Positions 18,544 through 27,751 of a stretch of DNA of 64,000 bases are shown piece after piece. The DNA comes from Chitinophagaceae bacterium UBA1931 (lineage in GTDB: Bacteria > Bacteroidota > Bacteroidia > Chitinophagales > Chitinophagaceae): assembly GCA_002337125.1 (NCBI GenBank), contig DDFJ01000003.1, positions 248,001 through 312,000 on the forward strand, written 5' to 3'. A program made the translations under genes and the position numbers. A model generated the notes under the pieces. That model made no database searches, was not told the DNA's origin, and saw nothing but the letters and a program-made list of their open reading frames with translations. Numbering within the stretch: the stretch's first letter is position 1; the number at the start of each line of letters is the position of its first letter.

Positions 18544-19158
18544 TCACTCCCACTCTTTGTTCCTGAACAACCAGAATAAAAAGTAAGAACTTAAAAAACC
18601 AAGTGCAGCACCACCTAACACATCGGCTGTAAAATGCTGTCCCAGATAAATACGTGAATAACCAACAGCTAAAGCTGCAACAAAATAAACCAGCTGCAAT
18701 GCTTTGTTTCTTGTTGCAAAAGCAAGCAAACTAAACATAGCAAAAGCTGTAGTAGTATGCCCGCTGGGAAAACTATTTTTCCCTTTCAGTAAATGACCAT
18801 CAACAGAATGTACAATGCCCGCTTGCTGAAAATACAAACCCGGCCGTGGATTTTCTTTTACCCGTTTTAATCCCTGCGCAAGTAATCCGCTCAATGCAAA
18901 ACCAATAACAAGTAATACTCCCAGTTTACGTTTACCCGCTGCAAAAAGCAATACGCCAAGCAAAGCCATTACCAATCCTTCACCTAAATAAGTATAATAC
19001 TTCAGGAACAAATCAGCAGCATCAGAATGACGTTGATTGAGAAACAGAAATACCTGTTCTTTACCTGCAACAAGCAATGAAATAACTCCTGCCAGCAGCA
19101 GTATAAAAACAGCATACGTAAATAAATTCCGCAGGGGATGATTGTACTTCCAGTTCAT
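18544..19158 (-). CDS. PAP2-family membrane phosphatase
   Basis: 204 residues with about six membrane segments. The three motifs of the acid phosphatase/vanadium haloperoxidase family are present: KRVKENPRP, FPSGHTTTAFA, and SRIYLGQHFTADVLGG with the catalytic histidine. Family members dephosphorylate lipid phosphates such as undecaprenyl pyrophosphate or phosphatidate at the outer face of the membrane; which substrate applies here cannot be told. It converges on dnaG and lies 14 bases downstream of the CYTH gene's stop. Confidence 0.9.
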   Translation of the reverse strand: MNWKYNHPLRNLFTYAVFILLLAGVISLLVAGKEQVFLFLNQRHSDAADLFLKYYTYLGEGLVMALLGVLLFAAGKRKLGVLLVIGFALSGLLAQGLKRVKENPRPGLYFQQAGIVHSVDGHLLKGKNSFPSGHTTTAFAMFSLLAFATRNKALQLVYFVAALAVGYSRIYLGQHFTADVLGGAALGFLSSYFLFWLFRNKEWE

Positions 19159-19172
19159 ACTAAACTACAAAG

Positions 19173-19694
19173 CTATGATTCCTTCATCAGCAAATCGCTG
19201 TAAGAATGCGTTAAAAGATGTTCGTCTTTAATCCCGAATTCCCGGAGATAATAACTGCATTGCTTATTTATTTTTTCTAAACCGATTGATCCGTCTTTAT
19301 CAATTGCTTCAATTTCAACAAAGCTGCCAAGTCCTTCCACTTCATCAATATGAAACTTAACATTTTCAATAAAGTAAATTTCACGTTTCTTTTTCACTGT
19401 TACTTTAATGCCGTTTGCATTAATTAATATCTGCTTCAGCATGTCGCTGTTTTGTGGAACGGGAAATAAATTCACTTTGCTCATTTTAGGTCCGGCAACA
19501 TTTTCCCTGTCGTAAAATATCAATGAGTTTTCAATATTACCCTGGCGCAGTTTTAACCTGCCGTTGGGAACATTGAAATAAGTATCGGTTTGTTCATCGG
19601 TACCTTTAAAATCAGCTTCATGATTAAGCAGGTATTGCCTGATGAAAGAAGCATCGCTGCAGCGGGCTTTGATTTCAATATTTTTATGACTCAT
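19173..19694 (-). CDS. CYTH-domain protein (class IV adenylate cyclase-like)
   Basis: 173 residues. The signature start NIEIKARCSD gives the ExExK-type strand of the CYTH tunnel fold. It is followed by LKLRQG, SLIFYDRE, VKKKREIYFIENVKFHIDEVEGLGSFVEIE, all typical of CyaB-like enzymes. Such proteins bind triphosphates with divalent metals and act as adenylate cyclases or thiamine/tripolyphosphatases. The activity here is not determined by sequence. Confidence 0.88.
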   Translation of the reverse strand: MSHKNIEIKARCSDASFIRQYLLNHEADFKGTDEQTDTYFNVPNGRLKLRQGNIENSLIFYDRENVAGPKMSKVNLFPVPQNSDMLKQILINANGIKVTVKKKREIYFIENVKFHIDEVEGLGSFVEIEAIDKDGSIGLEKINKQCSYYLREFGIKDEHLLTHSYSDLLMKES

Positions 19695-19703
19695 AATTAT
19701 GCA

Positions 19704-19732
19704 AAATAAAAAGCCGTCTTTAAAAGACGGCC
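19704..19732 (-). terminator. Terminator after the 148-residue conserved gene
   Basis: A GCCGTCT / AGACGGC stem (19713-19731) is followed on the minus strand by TTTTTATTTT. It sits between the stop at 19757 and the CYTH start at 19694. Confidence 0.75.
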
Positions 19733-19756
19733 AGTAAGTTGGTTACAATCCGGATC

Positions 19757-20203
19757 TTAAGCTTCAGCAGGACTCAACCTTGAAGTTCTGTTTGTTCTTG
19801 TGGCCTTTGGATTTAATGCCATTGCTCTTTCAAAGCGCAAGGCTGTCCAAACATGGTCCAACACTACTTCTTCTGAAGTTTCAAATCCGCACTGGCACAC
19901 AAACTGCCAGCTGCCGCTGCGGTTTAAATCGCTCACAATTTTGGAAGCTGTTTTAGGATAGGCAATCCAGAATTTAGCGTTTGGAGCCAAAGCCGGGAGT
20001 ACTTCCTTCAAAATTCCGTTTAACTGTGTTTGATTAACTGCAAAGACCAAGGCAAAATCAATCTTTTTACTACGCAAAAGAGGCGTAACATTCTTTGCGA
20101 ATGATAACTTAACAAATTGCTTTTCGATTGAAGATGGTAAACCTTGGATGAGTAAGTTCTTTTCTTCGTTCAATTGGAGTTTTTCCAAGAGAGAAATAGA
20201 CAT
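19757..20203 (-). CDS. Conserved hypothetical protein (DUF3052-like)
   Basis: 148 soluble residues. The middle has alternating strands and helices, as in a methyltransferase-like half domain (IDFALVFAVNQTQL, LPALAPNAKFWIAYPKTASK, VVLDHVWTALRFERA). This pattern matches small DUF3052-type proteins of unknown function. It ends in a basic, threonine-rich tail. It is flanked by terminators on both sides, so it is likely transcribed alone. Confidence 0.65.
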   Translation of the reverse strand: MSISLLEKLQLNEEKNLLIQGLPSSIEKQFVKLSFAKNVTPLLRSKKIDFALVFAVNQTQLNGILKEVLPALAPNAKFWIAYPKTASKIVSDLNRSGSWQFVCQCGFETSEEVVLDHVWTALRFERAMALNPKATRTNRTSRLSPAEA

Positions 20204-20301
20204 GCCAAATTAAATTTTGATGAGAACTGAATAGGGGAGCAAAGTTAACAAATTTTCCCCAGTAACGCACAGCGGGAAGGCGTTTTTTCCTAAAACATAG
20301 A

Positions 20302-20329
20302 AAAAGTCCTACAAAAATTGCAGGACTTT
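20302..20329 (-). terminator. Terminator after the M48 protease gene
   Basis: An AAAGTCCT-type stem with arms around 20303-20313 and 20319-20329, 22 bases past the stop, is followed by TTCT on the minus strand. It is a reasonable intrinsic terminator with a short T-run. Confidence 0.65.
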
Positions 20330-20350
20330 CAACATTATTGGCCTTTATGG

Positions 20351-21163
20351 TTATTTGCCGATCGGTTTGTAATAAGGCATTGCTTCGTTTACATATTGCT
20401 GCATCTTCTGAATACGGGTTTGATCAGAAGGGTGAGTGCTTAAAATTTCCGGTGGTTTTTGACCGTTACTTGCCTGTGCCATACGTTGCCAGAAGTTAAT
20501 TGCCTCTTGGGGATTGTAGCCAGCCATTGCAGCAAAACGCAACCCAAACTCATCTGCTTCCAGTTCCTGTTTACGGGAGAAAGGCAGAATAGCTCCTACT
20601 GTTGAGCCAACACCATAGGCAGATAAAAACAAGTTTTGTGTTTCGGCAGGTTTATTTGCCAAAGCCACCTGTAACGCCACGCCACCCAATTGCTGCATTA
20701 CACCCTGGCTCATCCGTTCGTTACCATGAAGTGCAATGGCGTGTGCAATTTCATGCCCCATAACAACTGCCAATGCTGCCTCGTTTTGTGTTACCGGAAG
20801 CAAGCCGGTATAAACAACAACTTTTCCGCCGGGCATACACCATGCGTTCACTTCTTTATTATCAACAAGGTTAAATTCCCACTGGTAGCCATCTAACACT
20901 TTCGGCTTGCCCTGTTGCTCATAATACTTTGTAATGGCGTAAGCTATTCTTGTACCTACACGACGAACCATTTCAGCATCTTTATTTACAGATGTTGACA
21001 CTACTTTATTTTCAGTCAGAAACTGCTTGTACTGCTGCCCTGCCATTGTTTGTAATTCCGATTCAGGAAGCAGGATGAGCTGCTTACGGCCTGTTACCTG
21101 GTTTTTAGCACAACCTGCCAGTAAAACTGCTGCGAGTAAAATGTGGCTGAGTATTTTTTTCAT
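20351..21163 (-). CDS. M48-family zinc metalloprotease lipoprotein
   Basis: 270 residues. A lipoprotein signal (LLAAVLLAGC, Cys18) is followed by the M48 domain with HEIAHAIALHG (HExxH zinc motif near residue 137) and the third ligand in ELEADEFGLRF. The substrate-side GGKVVVYTGLLP is also present. This is the LoiP/YcaL-like single-domain group, thought to act in the periplasm on misfolded outer-membrane proteins. The position next to plsY/prmA gives no further clue. Confidence 0.9.
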   Translation of the reverse strand: MKKILSHILLAAVLLAGCAKNQVTGRKQLILLPESELQTMAGQQYKQFLTENKVVSTSVNKDAEMVRRVGTRIAYAITKYYEQQGKPKVLDGYQWEFNLVDNKEVNAWCMPGGKVVVYTGLLPVTQNEAALAVVMGHEIAHAIALHGNERMSQGVMQQLGGVALQVALANKPAETQNLFLSAYGVGSTVGAILPFSRKQELEADEFGLRFAAMAGYNPQEAINFWQRMAQASNGQKPPEILSTHPSDQTRIQKMQQYVNEAMPYYKPIGK

Positions 21164-21259
21164 TTGTTGATTGTTTTATTATCCGTTCAAAACAGTTTAT
21201 ATGCCGTTATTAAATTCAATTAACGTACCAAATCTTTTCTTTATTCTGCTCAACGAATG

Positions 21260-21898
21260 TTAAGATTCATTTTTTTTATTTCGTTTCGGGAAACCAATTT
21301 TTGTTTCACTACCCTTTATCAGCCGTGCAAGATTTGAACGGTGATTAAAAATCACCAGCACAGCTGCTATAATCGAAAACCAGCGCATGTATACATTGGT
21401 TTCATTAAATGCAAACCACACACAAATCATAAACACAACTGCTGCAATTATTGAACCCAGCGAAATGTACTTCGTTAAAAACACCACTACAACAAATGCA
21501 GCAATACTGATGAGTGCCGTCCATGGTTGAATAGCCAGTACTACTCCAAACAAAGTTGCCACTCCCTTTCCTCCCCTGAAACCTGCAAACAATGGAAATA
21601 CATGTCCTAGCACTGCAATAAGTCCGAGTAACAATTGCCAGAACATTTTTTCACTACCAAGCCAATCGCCCGGCTGCACAAGTTGTGCCAGCTGAACTGC
21701 AGCAATACCTTTCAATAAATCAACAAGCAGCACAACCGTTCCCCACCAGGGACCCATTACCCTGAAGGTGTTGGATGCTCCCATGTTTTTACTTCCATGT
21801 TCACGGATATCAATACCAAAAAACATTTTCCCGATCCAGTAAGCCGTGGGAACAGAACCAATTATATAAGCTGATATGGTAAGCAGCAGCAGGTTCAT
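21260..21898 (-). CDS. plsY: Glycerol-3-phosphate acyltransferase PlsY
   Basis: Transfers an acyl group from acyl-phosphate to glycerol-3-phosphate, the first step of phospholipid synthesis, in the inner membrane. The 212 residues carry the motifs GSVPTAYWIG, REHGSKNMGASNTFR and FRGGKGVATLFG, with several membrane segments. The ATG overlaps the prmA stop by one base (TAATG), so the two genes are coupled. Confidence 0.95.
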   Translation of the reverse strand: MNLLLLTISAYIIGSVPTAYWIGKMFFGIDIREHGSKNMGASNTFRVMGPWWGTVVLLVDLLKGIAAVQLAQLVQPGDWLGSEKMFWQLLLGLIAVLGHVFPLFAGFRGGKGVATLFGVVLAIQPWTALISIAAFVVVVFLTKYISLGSIIAAVVFMICVWFAFNETNVYMRWFSIIAAVLVIFNHRSNLARLIKGSETKIGFPKRNKKNES

Positions 21899-22719
21899 TA
21901 TTTCATCTTTTGAAAGAGCATTGCACTCCAGTTATGACGATCAGATGCTTTGATTAGTTGCAACCCGTTTGCCTTTGCGGCATCAGCAAGCAATGAATTT
22001 TCATCTTTATAAAATCCGCTGATCAGCAGGTAACCATTTTCTTCTAGTGCCTTTGCCATTATATCCATGTTCTGCAACAGAATATGACGGTTGATATTAG
22101 CCAGTATAATTCCAAATTGCAGATCGGACGGTGGTGCTTCTCCTTTCTTCACTTCAATTTTTGTGCAATGGTTATTGGTCACATTCTCTAATGAATTTTC
22201 AATACACCAGTCGTCGTTATCAACAGCAAGTACCGATGATGCCCCGAGTATTTCAGCAAGAATAGCAAGCACTCCTGTACCGCAACCAAAATCAAAAACA
22301 GTTTTATTGGTGAAATCTATTTCCTGCATCAACTTCATGACCTGCCATGTTGTTGCATGATGCCCGGTACCAAAACTCATTTTGGGTGTAATGATAATTT
22401 CATGTTTTACGCCGGCAACGGGCTGATGAAAATGTGCACGTACCGCAACAAAGTCTTCAACAATTACAGGCTCGTAATTACTTTCCCATTCAGCATTCCA
22501 GTTTTTGGGAGCAATGATTTCTGTTTGAACCGATTTTGCAAATGGCTGCAGAATTTCTTTTAATAATGCATCATCAAACTGTTCTTCGCTGATATAGGCA
22601 TTAAGTCCCGATGCTGTTTCCTCAAACCCATCGTAACCTTCATTGCTGAGTAATGCAATTAATATTTCCCGTTCTTCTTCAGCCGAAGAATCAATACTTG
22701 CTTTAATGTAATTGTTCAT
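21898..22719 (-). CDS. prmA: Ribosomal protein L11 methyltransferase
   Basis: S-adenosylmethionine-dependent enzyme that trimethylates ribosomal protein L11. I take the start at 22719 (MNNYIKASIDSSAEEEREIL), giving 273 residues; the ORF could extend to 22764, but that would read through the pnp terminator hairpin. SAM-binding DFGCGTGVLAILAEILGA and acidic AVDNDDW follow the N-terminal substrate domain; ILANINRHILL is the catalytic-loop region. It is coupled to plsY. Confidence 0.93.
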   Translation of the reverse strand: MNNYIKASIDSSAEEEREILIALLSNEGYDGFEETASGLNAYISEEQFDDALLKEILQPFAKSVQTEIIAPKNWNAEWESNYEPVIVEDFVAVRAHFHQPVAGVKHEIIITPKMSFGTGHHATTWQVMKLMQEIDFTNKTVFDFGCGTGVLAILAEILGASSVLAVDNDDWCIENSLENVTNNHCTKIEVKKGEAPPSDLQFGIILANINRHILLQNMDIMAKALEENGYLLISGFYKDENSLLADAAKANGLQLIKASDRHNWSAMLFQKMK

Positions 22720-22724
22720 ATCAA

Positions 22725-22754
22725 TAAAAAAGTCCCGCATGCTGTGCGGGACTG
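22725..22754 (-). terminator. Terminator between pnp and prmA
   Basis: A perfect AGTCCCGCA / TGCGGGACT hairpin (22731-22753) is followed on the minus strand by TTTTTTATTG. It begins 27 bases past the pnp stop and ends just before the prmA start. Confidence 0.85.
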
Positions 22755-22779
22755 TAAAGTTCACTATTTCATTTAAAGT

Positions 22780-24963
22780 TTACAACTTCTCATCGGCATT
22801 ATCAGTTGCCTCTGGTCTTGGTTGCTGTTGTGGTTTAGGAGCAGCATCCGGCTTTGGCATTAATGCTTTACGGCTGAGTTTAAACTTACCTGTTTTTGGA
22901 TCGAGACCAATCAGCTTCACTTTCACAATATCACCTACTTTGAAAATACCTTCCATACTTTCAAGGCGCTTCCAGCTGATTTCGCTGATATGTAACAAAC
23001 CTTCTTTCTTCGGCAGGAATTCAACAAAAGCACCAAATTCTTTAATGCCTTTTACTGTTGCTTCGTATACTGCACCAACTTCAGGAAGTGCAACAATTCC
23101 TTTCACCCATGCTACAGCTTTCTCCAAACCTGTTTTTTCCTGTGAGAAGATACTTACTTCACCATAATTACCTACTTCTTCAATAGTAATGGTTGTACCG
23201 GTTTCACGCTGAATTTCCTGGATTACTTTACCCTGTGGCCCGATAACTGCACCAATGAATTCTTTGTCGATGATCATCTTCTCCATACGTGGTGCATGTG
23301 GCTTCACTTCTGCACGATGTTCTGCAATACACTCATACATTGCTTCGAGAATATGCAAACGTCCTTTACGAGCCTGCTCTAATGCTTCACGCATTACAAC
23401 CATGCTCAGGCCATCAACTTTAATATCCATCTGCACACCGCAAATACCTTCACGTGTACCGGTTACTTTAAAGTCCATATCGCCAAGGTGATCTTCATCG
23501 CCAAGAATATCAGTTAAGATAGCAAACTTGCCATCAGTAGCTCTTGTAATTAATCCCATTGCAACACCACTCACATGTTTAGGGAGAGGTACACCTGCAT
23601 CCATTAACGCTAATGAACCGGCACAAACAGTTGCCATAGAAGATGAACCGTTAGATTCAAGAATATCACTCACAACACGAACGGTATATGGATATTCATT
23701 ACCAGGCATCATTTGTTTCAGTGAACGCATAGCAAGGTTACCGTGACCAACTTCACGACGGCCGGGACCACGCATCATTTTGATTTCACCTGTTGAGAAA
23801 GGAGGGAAATTATAATGCAGGATGAATTTTGAAAATTCACTTTTTGCAGCACTTTCAATCAACAGTTCATCAAGCTTGGTACCAAGTGTTACTGTAGTTA
23901 ATGATTGCGTTTCACCACGTGTAAATAATGAAGAACCGTGTGGTGAAGGCAATGGTTCAACTTCCATTGCTAATGGACGAACCTGGTCTAACTGGCGGCC
24001 ATCAAGGCGAATACGATCATCAAGAATCATATTACGCACCACTTCCCATTTCAGGTCTTCGTAGTATTTTTTTGCTAATTTTTTGTCTTCATCGCTTGCT
24101 TCTTCACCAAGGCTTTCAATCAGCTCTGTTTTTACTTTATCATAAGCATCGCTGCGTTCGTGCTTGCTGCTTCCGCTTTTAGAAATAGCATACACTTTAT
24201 CTTTTGCAAAAGCAATCACTTTTTCGTTGATCACTTCGTTTTGTACTGGCTTGGTATAATCACGCTTGGTTGTAACACCAGCTGCAGCTCTTAATTCAGC
24301 CTGCGCATTAATCTGTACACGGATTGCATCATGTGCAATTTCGAGCGCTTTAATCAGTTCTTCTTCGCTGCATTCTTTTGCTTCACCTTCCACCATCATC
24401 AGGTTCTTTTCGGTTGCAGCTATAAGGAAATCAGAAGTTGCTTTTGCAAGTTGAGTGCGGCTTGGGTTAACCACCATTTCGCCATCAATCATTGCAACAC
24501 GTACTTCTGAAATAATTTCTTTGATTGGAATATCTGAAACAGCCAAAGCAGCTGATGCAGCTAAACAAGCCAATGCATCGGGCATAACTTCAGAATCAGA
24601 TGAAATAAGAGAGATTAATACCTGCACATCGCAGAAATAATCTTCAGGGAAAAGCGGACGAAGTGCACGGTCAACCAAACGGCTAACAAGTACTTCATAA
24701 TCGCTTAGCCTTGCTTCACGCTTAAAAAATGAACCGGGAATACGACCTGCAGATGCAAATTTTTCCTGGTAATCTACTGACAATGGGAAGAAATCCTGTC
24801 CTTCTCTTGGTTCTTTATTGGCTACTACTGTAGCAAGTATTACGCAATTTCCCTGGCGAACTGTAACCGCACCATCGGCCTGACGGGCCAACTTACCTGT
24901 TTCGATGGTAACAATGCGGCCACCTCCCAGATCAAATGACTTACTGATAGGTTGTGATAACAT
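22780..24963 (-). CDS. pnp: Polyribonucleotide nucleotidyltransferase (PNPase)
   Basis: Phosphorolytic 3'-5' exoribonuclease of mRNA decay. The start at 24963 (MLSQPISKSFDLGGGRI) gives 727 residues; an upstream in-frame ATG at 25020 adds 19 atypical residues. Two RNase-PH domains are visible (REGQDFFPLSVDYQEKFA; FPPFSTGEIKMMRGPGRREVGHG), then the KH domain (FIGAVIGPQGKVIQEIQRET) and the S1 domain (VYEATVKGIKEFGAFVEFLP). The tail is proline/glutamine rich. It lies downstream of rpsO, the usual order. Confidence 0.97.
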   Translation of the reverse strand: MLSQPISKSFDLGGGRIVTIETGKLARQADGAVTVRQGNCVILATVVANKEPREGQDFFPLSVDYQEKFASAGRIPGSFFKREARLSDYEVLVSRLVDRALRPLFPEDYFCDVQVLISLISSDSEVMPDALACLAASAALAVSDIPIKEIISEVRVAMIDGEMVVNPSRTQLAKATSDFLIAATEKNLMMVEGEAKECSEEELIKALEIAHDAIRVQINAQAELRAAAGVTTKRDYTKPVQNEVINEKVIAFAKDKVYAISKSGSSKHERSDAYDKVKTELIESLGEEASDEDKKLAKKYYEDLKWEVVRNMILDDRIRLDGRQLDQVRPLAMEVEPLPSPHGSSLFTRGETQSLTTVTLGTKLDELLIESAAKSEFSKFILHYNFPPFSTGEIKMMRGPGRREVGHGNLAMRSLKQMMPGNEYPYTVRVVSDILESNGSSSMATVCAGSLALMDAGVPLPKHVSGVAMGLITRATDGKFAILTDILGDEDHLGDMDFKVTGTREGICGVQMDIKVDGLSMVVMREALEQARKGRLHILEAMYECIAEHRAEVKPHAPRMEKMIIDKEFIGAVIGPQGKVIQEIQRETGTTITIEEVGNYGEVSIFSQEKTGLEKAVAWVKGIVALPEVGAVYEATVKGIKEFGAFVEFLPKKEGLLHISEISWKRLESMEGIFKVGDIVKVKLIGLDPKTGKFKLSRKALMPKPDAAPKPQQQPRPEATDNADEKL

Positions 24964-25059
24964 ACAATGTTGTTTGTGAATGTACGTGCCGGAGTAGGTT
25001 AGAATAGTTACCGGCAGCAATTCTGTGAATAATTTAATGAAAGGGAGAAACCTGTAGGA

Positions 25060-25098
25060 AAAACAAAATTCCCAACAGCATCAGATAGTGTTGGGAAT
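25060..25098 (-). terminator. Hairpin between rpsO and pnp
   Basis: The stem ATTCCCAACA / TGTTGGGAAT (25068-25098) is followed on the minus strand by TTTTGTTTTTCC. It lies 24 bases past the rpsO stop, in the rpsO-pnp interval where processing or attenuation occurs in other bacteria. Confidence 0.75.
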
Positions 25099-25121
25099 AA
25101 TGATTTATTACATAGCCGTAA

Positions 25122-25394
25122 TTATTTACGGAGTCCGAGTTTCTCAATCAATGCACGGTAACCTGCAAGATCGTTCTTGCTGAGATAGCTGAGCAGGCGC
25201 TTACGCTTACCAACCATCTGCATCAAACCACGCTGGGTAGAAAAGTCTTTTTTGTTGGCTTTCTGGTGGCCGGAAATGTGGTTAATACGCTCAGTGAGCA
25301 GTGCAACTTGCCCTTCAATTGAACCGGTGTTTTTTTCACTACCACCGTAAGTTGCGAAAATGCTTGCTTTTTTTTCTTTTGTAATTGCTGACAT
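25122..25394 (-). CDS. rpsO: 30S ribosomal protein S15
   Basis: 90 residues, the normal size. Family segments are present: GSIEGQVALLTERINHISGHQKANKKDF and LMQMVGKRKRLLSYLSKNDLAGYRALIEKLGLRK, the latter binding 16S rRNA. A hairpin terminator and pnp follow, the conserved rpsO-pnp order. Confidence 0.97.
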   Translation of the reverse strand: MSAITKEKKASIFATYGGSEKNTGSIEGQVALLTERINHISGHQKANKKDFSTQRGLMQMVGKRKRLLSYLSKNDLAGYRALIEKLGLRK

Positions 25395-25482
25395 CTGAAA
25401 TTTTTTTAATTCATCCGAATTTTTACATCTATAAAAGTGGCGGCAAAGGTAAAGGAAAAGTCTGAAAAAAGAGGAACAAAGG

Positions 25483-25950
25483 TCATGAAAAATTCTTACT
25501 CATAAAGTCGTCCAGGCTTTGTCGTGCTGATTTCTGAAGCTTTTGACGGAAAAAAGAAAAGCCTCCCAGCAGTTTTCCCTTGATTCCCAATGCCTGCGAC
25601 GCCCATTTATGAAGATTAAATGAATCGGTATGGCGTATAATCTTACCGTCCAGAAACTCAAATTCGGCATGAATACGGTTGATGACCCTCCGTTTTGTAG
25701 CTGAAAAAATGTACTCGGCTACCCAATCGGCCCGGCCTTTATACTCATCTGCCACCACATTACTGAATGCAACATCAAGGTGGCCCTTGCTGCGTTCAAT
25801 AAGCATCTGCCACATGGCAGCAATTTCTTTTCCTTCTAATCCGGAAAAAATCGGGTCGCTGAAAACTGCCTTTTCATGGTAACATTCTGCCATTGTTTCC
25901 CAATCAGCATCAGCAAAAGCAGCGTAAAAAGTGATGATGCGTTCTTTCAT
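25483..25950 (-). CDS. NTF2/SnoaL-like protein
   Basis: 155 residues with the cone-shaped NTF2-like pattern. The helix-rich start (RIITFYAAFADADWETMAECYHEKAVFSDPIF) contains the typical W-x-x-M-x-x-x-Y-H-x-x-A-x-F-x-D-P run, and the end has IIRHTDSFNLHKWASQALG. Members include small enzymes and ligand-binding proteins. The substrate cannot be deduced. Confidence 0.85.
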   Translation of the reverse strand: MKERIITFYAAFADADWETMAECYHEKAVFSDPIFSGLEGKEIAAMWQMLIERSKGHLDVAFSNVVADEYKGRADWVAEYIFSATKRRVINRIHAEFEFLDGKIIRHTDSFNLHKWASQALGIKGKLLGGFSFFRQKLQKSARQSLDDFMSKNFS

Positions 25951-26029
25951 AATTAACAGTCAAGATAACTAAATGAATCTCCAAAAGAAATAAAACCACC
26001 TGATTTTTTATTTTCGTTAAAACAGATTT

Positions 26030-26599
26030 ATGAAAATCATCGCTACCGTTTTAGTTTTTCTCATGCTAGCCCAAACAAAAGCCCAGGAAAAGAAATTTGC
26101 TGAAAATTTACTTACGGCAACAATTCTGTCGCCCGGCATTTCATATGAAATGGCCACAGGCAATAAATTTACAGTTAAACTGAAAGCAGCCGTTTTCCCT
26201 GCATTTTCTTACTCCAGTGGGGTATTGCTGAATGGCAGAAATCATTTTTCGTTTACCCCCACCCCGCTTCTTTCAGCCGAAGGCAGGTACTATTATAATT
26301 TTAAACACCGGGCAGAAGCAGGAAAGAACATCAAAAGAAACTCTGCCAATTATTTTGCTGTAAGTGGCAAATATGGCTACTCAATTGAAACTTATTATCC
26401 CGAAAACGGATCAACAATCAAAACTACAACAGCAGTATACGATGCAGGAATCGTGTGGGGATTACAACGAAACTATAAAAACAGGTTTAGTATTGATTTC
26501 AATATCGGGCCAAGTATTCTTAACCCGTTAATTAACCAGGAGTTTGGTTTAATATCGAATTTATCACTCGGTATTTGGTTGGGTAAGCGAACTGATTAA
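26030..26599 (+). CDS. Exported protein, probable outer-membrane beta-barrel
   Basis: 189 residues. A clear signal peptide MKIIATVLVFLMLAQTKAQ is followed by alternating polar/hydrophobic strands (FTVKLKAAVFPAF, SAEGRYYYNF, YFAVSGKYGYSIETYY, FSIDFNIGPSIL, NLSLGIWLGKR) typical of a small outer-membrane barrel. I recognise no named family. It stands 48 bases before the first glycosyltransferase, on the same strand. Confidence 0.65.
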   Translation: MKIIATVLVFLMLAQTKAQEKKFAENLLTATILSPGISYEMATGNKFTVKLKAAVFPAFSYSSGVLLNGRNHFSFTPTPLLSAEGRYYYNFKHRAEAGKNIKRNSANYFAVSGKYGYSIETYYPENGSTIKTTTAVYDAGIVWGLQRNYKNRFSIDFNIGPSILNPLINQEFGLISNLSLGIWLGKRTD

Positions 26600-26647
26600 G
26601 TCATTCAAATTTCATTTTAGTAAATTGCATAAAATCTATTTACATCA

Positions 26648-27751
26648 TTGTCCCGGATTATCTGTACAGTTACTAACGATTTAAATTATGATCAACGGAT
26701 GATCCGCATCTGTACATCATTAGCAGCACAAGGCTATGATGTAACACTGGTGGGCAGAAAGCTGTCAACCTCTCTTCCACTTAAGCAAAAAACATTTAAG
26801 CAAAAACGTCTTTCCTGCTTCAGCACAAAAGGAATTTTGTTTTATGCAGAGTATAACCTGCGTCTTTTTTTCTGGTTATTGTTTCAGAAAGCTGATTGTA
26901 TTTGTGCTATTGATCTTGATACTATTCTTCCATGCCTGTTTGCATCTTCACTAAAAGGAACTAAGCGTGTGTATGATGCACATGAATTGTTTTGTGAGAT
27001 GAAAGAAGTGGTTACCCGGCCATCACGTTATAAAATATGGAAGAAGATTGAACGGTTTGCTGTACCGAAATTCAAATTTGGTTATACAGTTTGCATGCCT
27101 ATTGCTGAAGAGTTTAAGAAAATGTACAGTGTGAATTATGAAGTGGTGAGAAATGTTCCGTTCAAAAGGGAAAACAACCAGGCAGTAATTACAGATCAGC
27201 TTCCACCAACGATTTTCTTTCTTTACCAGGGAGCAGTAAATGAAGGAAGAAGTTTTGAAACACTGATTCCGGCAATGAAGAATGTAGACGCTCCTTTATT
27301 TATTTACGGTGATGGAAATTTTATTGAGCAAACAAAATCGTTGATTAAAGAAAATGAATTAGCCGATAAAGTGATACTGAAAGGCAAACTTCAGCCGGAA
27401 GAATTAAAGCACATTACTTCACAGGCTTTTGCAGGAGTTACACTTTTCGAAAACAACGGATTGAGTAATTACTATTCGCTGGCTAACCGTTTTTTTGATT
27501 ATATACAGGCAGGTGTGCCGCAGGTTTGTGTAAACTATCCTTCCTACAGGCAAATAAACAAGGAGTATGATGTTGCATTGCTTATTCCCGATACAAGTGA
27601 AAAATCAATTGCAGAAGGAATGAACCTTTTACTGCACGATGTTGTTTTATACAAAAGATTAAAAAGTAACTGCATAAAAGCTGCAGAACAATTAAATTGG
27701 CAGCAGGAAGAAAAAACACTCATCAATTTTTATAAAAATCTCTTTGGCTGA
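26648..27751 (+). CDS. Glycosyltransferase (GT-B, family 4-like)
   Basis: 367 residues from a TTG start (MSRIICTVTNDLNYDQRMIR). The N-domain shows the GT-B beginning with DQRMIRICTSLAAQGYDVTLVGRK and CAIDLDT; the C-domain has FLYQGAVNEGRSFETLI, FIYGDGNF, VILKGKLQPEEL and a sugar-nucleotide region near VTLFENNGLSNYYSLANRFFDYIQAG. The acceptor and donor are unknown. It overlaps the next glycosyltransferase by 8 bases, so the pair probably acts in one polysaccharide or glycolipid pathway. Confidence 0.85.
   Translation: MSRIICTVTNDLNYDQRMIRICTSLAAQGYDVTLVGRKLSTSLPLKQKTFKQKRLSCFSTKGILFYAEYNLRLFFWLLFQKADCICAIDLDTILPCLFASSLKGTKRVYDAHELFCEMKEVVTRPSRYKIWKKIERFAVPKFKFGYTVCMPIAEEFKKMYSVNYEVVRNVPFKRENNQAVITDQLPPTIFFLYQGAVNEGRSFETLIPAMKNVDAPLFIYGDGNFIEQTKSLIKENELADKVILKGKLQPEELKHITSQAFAGVTLFENNGLSNYYSLANRFFDYIQAGVPQVCVNYPSYRQINKEYDVALLIPDTSEKSIAEGMNLLLHDVVLYKRLKSNCIKAAEQLNWQQEEKTLINFYKNLFG

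Noticed and set aside
22725..22764. Extended N-terminus of prmA from an ATG at 22764
   Set aside because: It would translate through the pnp terminator hairpin and adds residues not typical of PrmA; the ATG at 22719 fits better.
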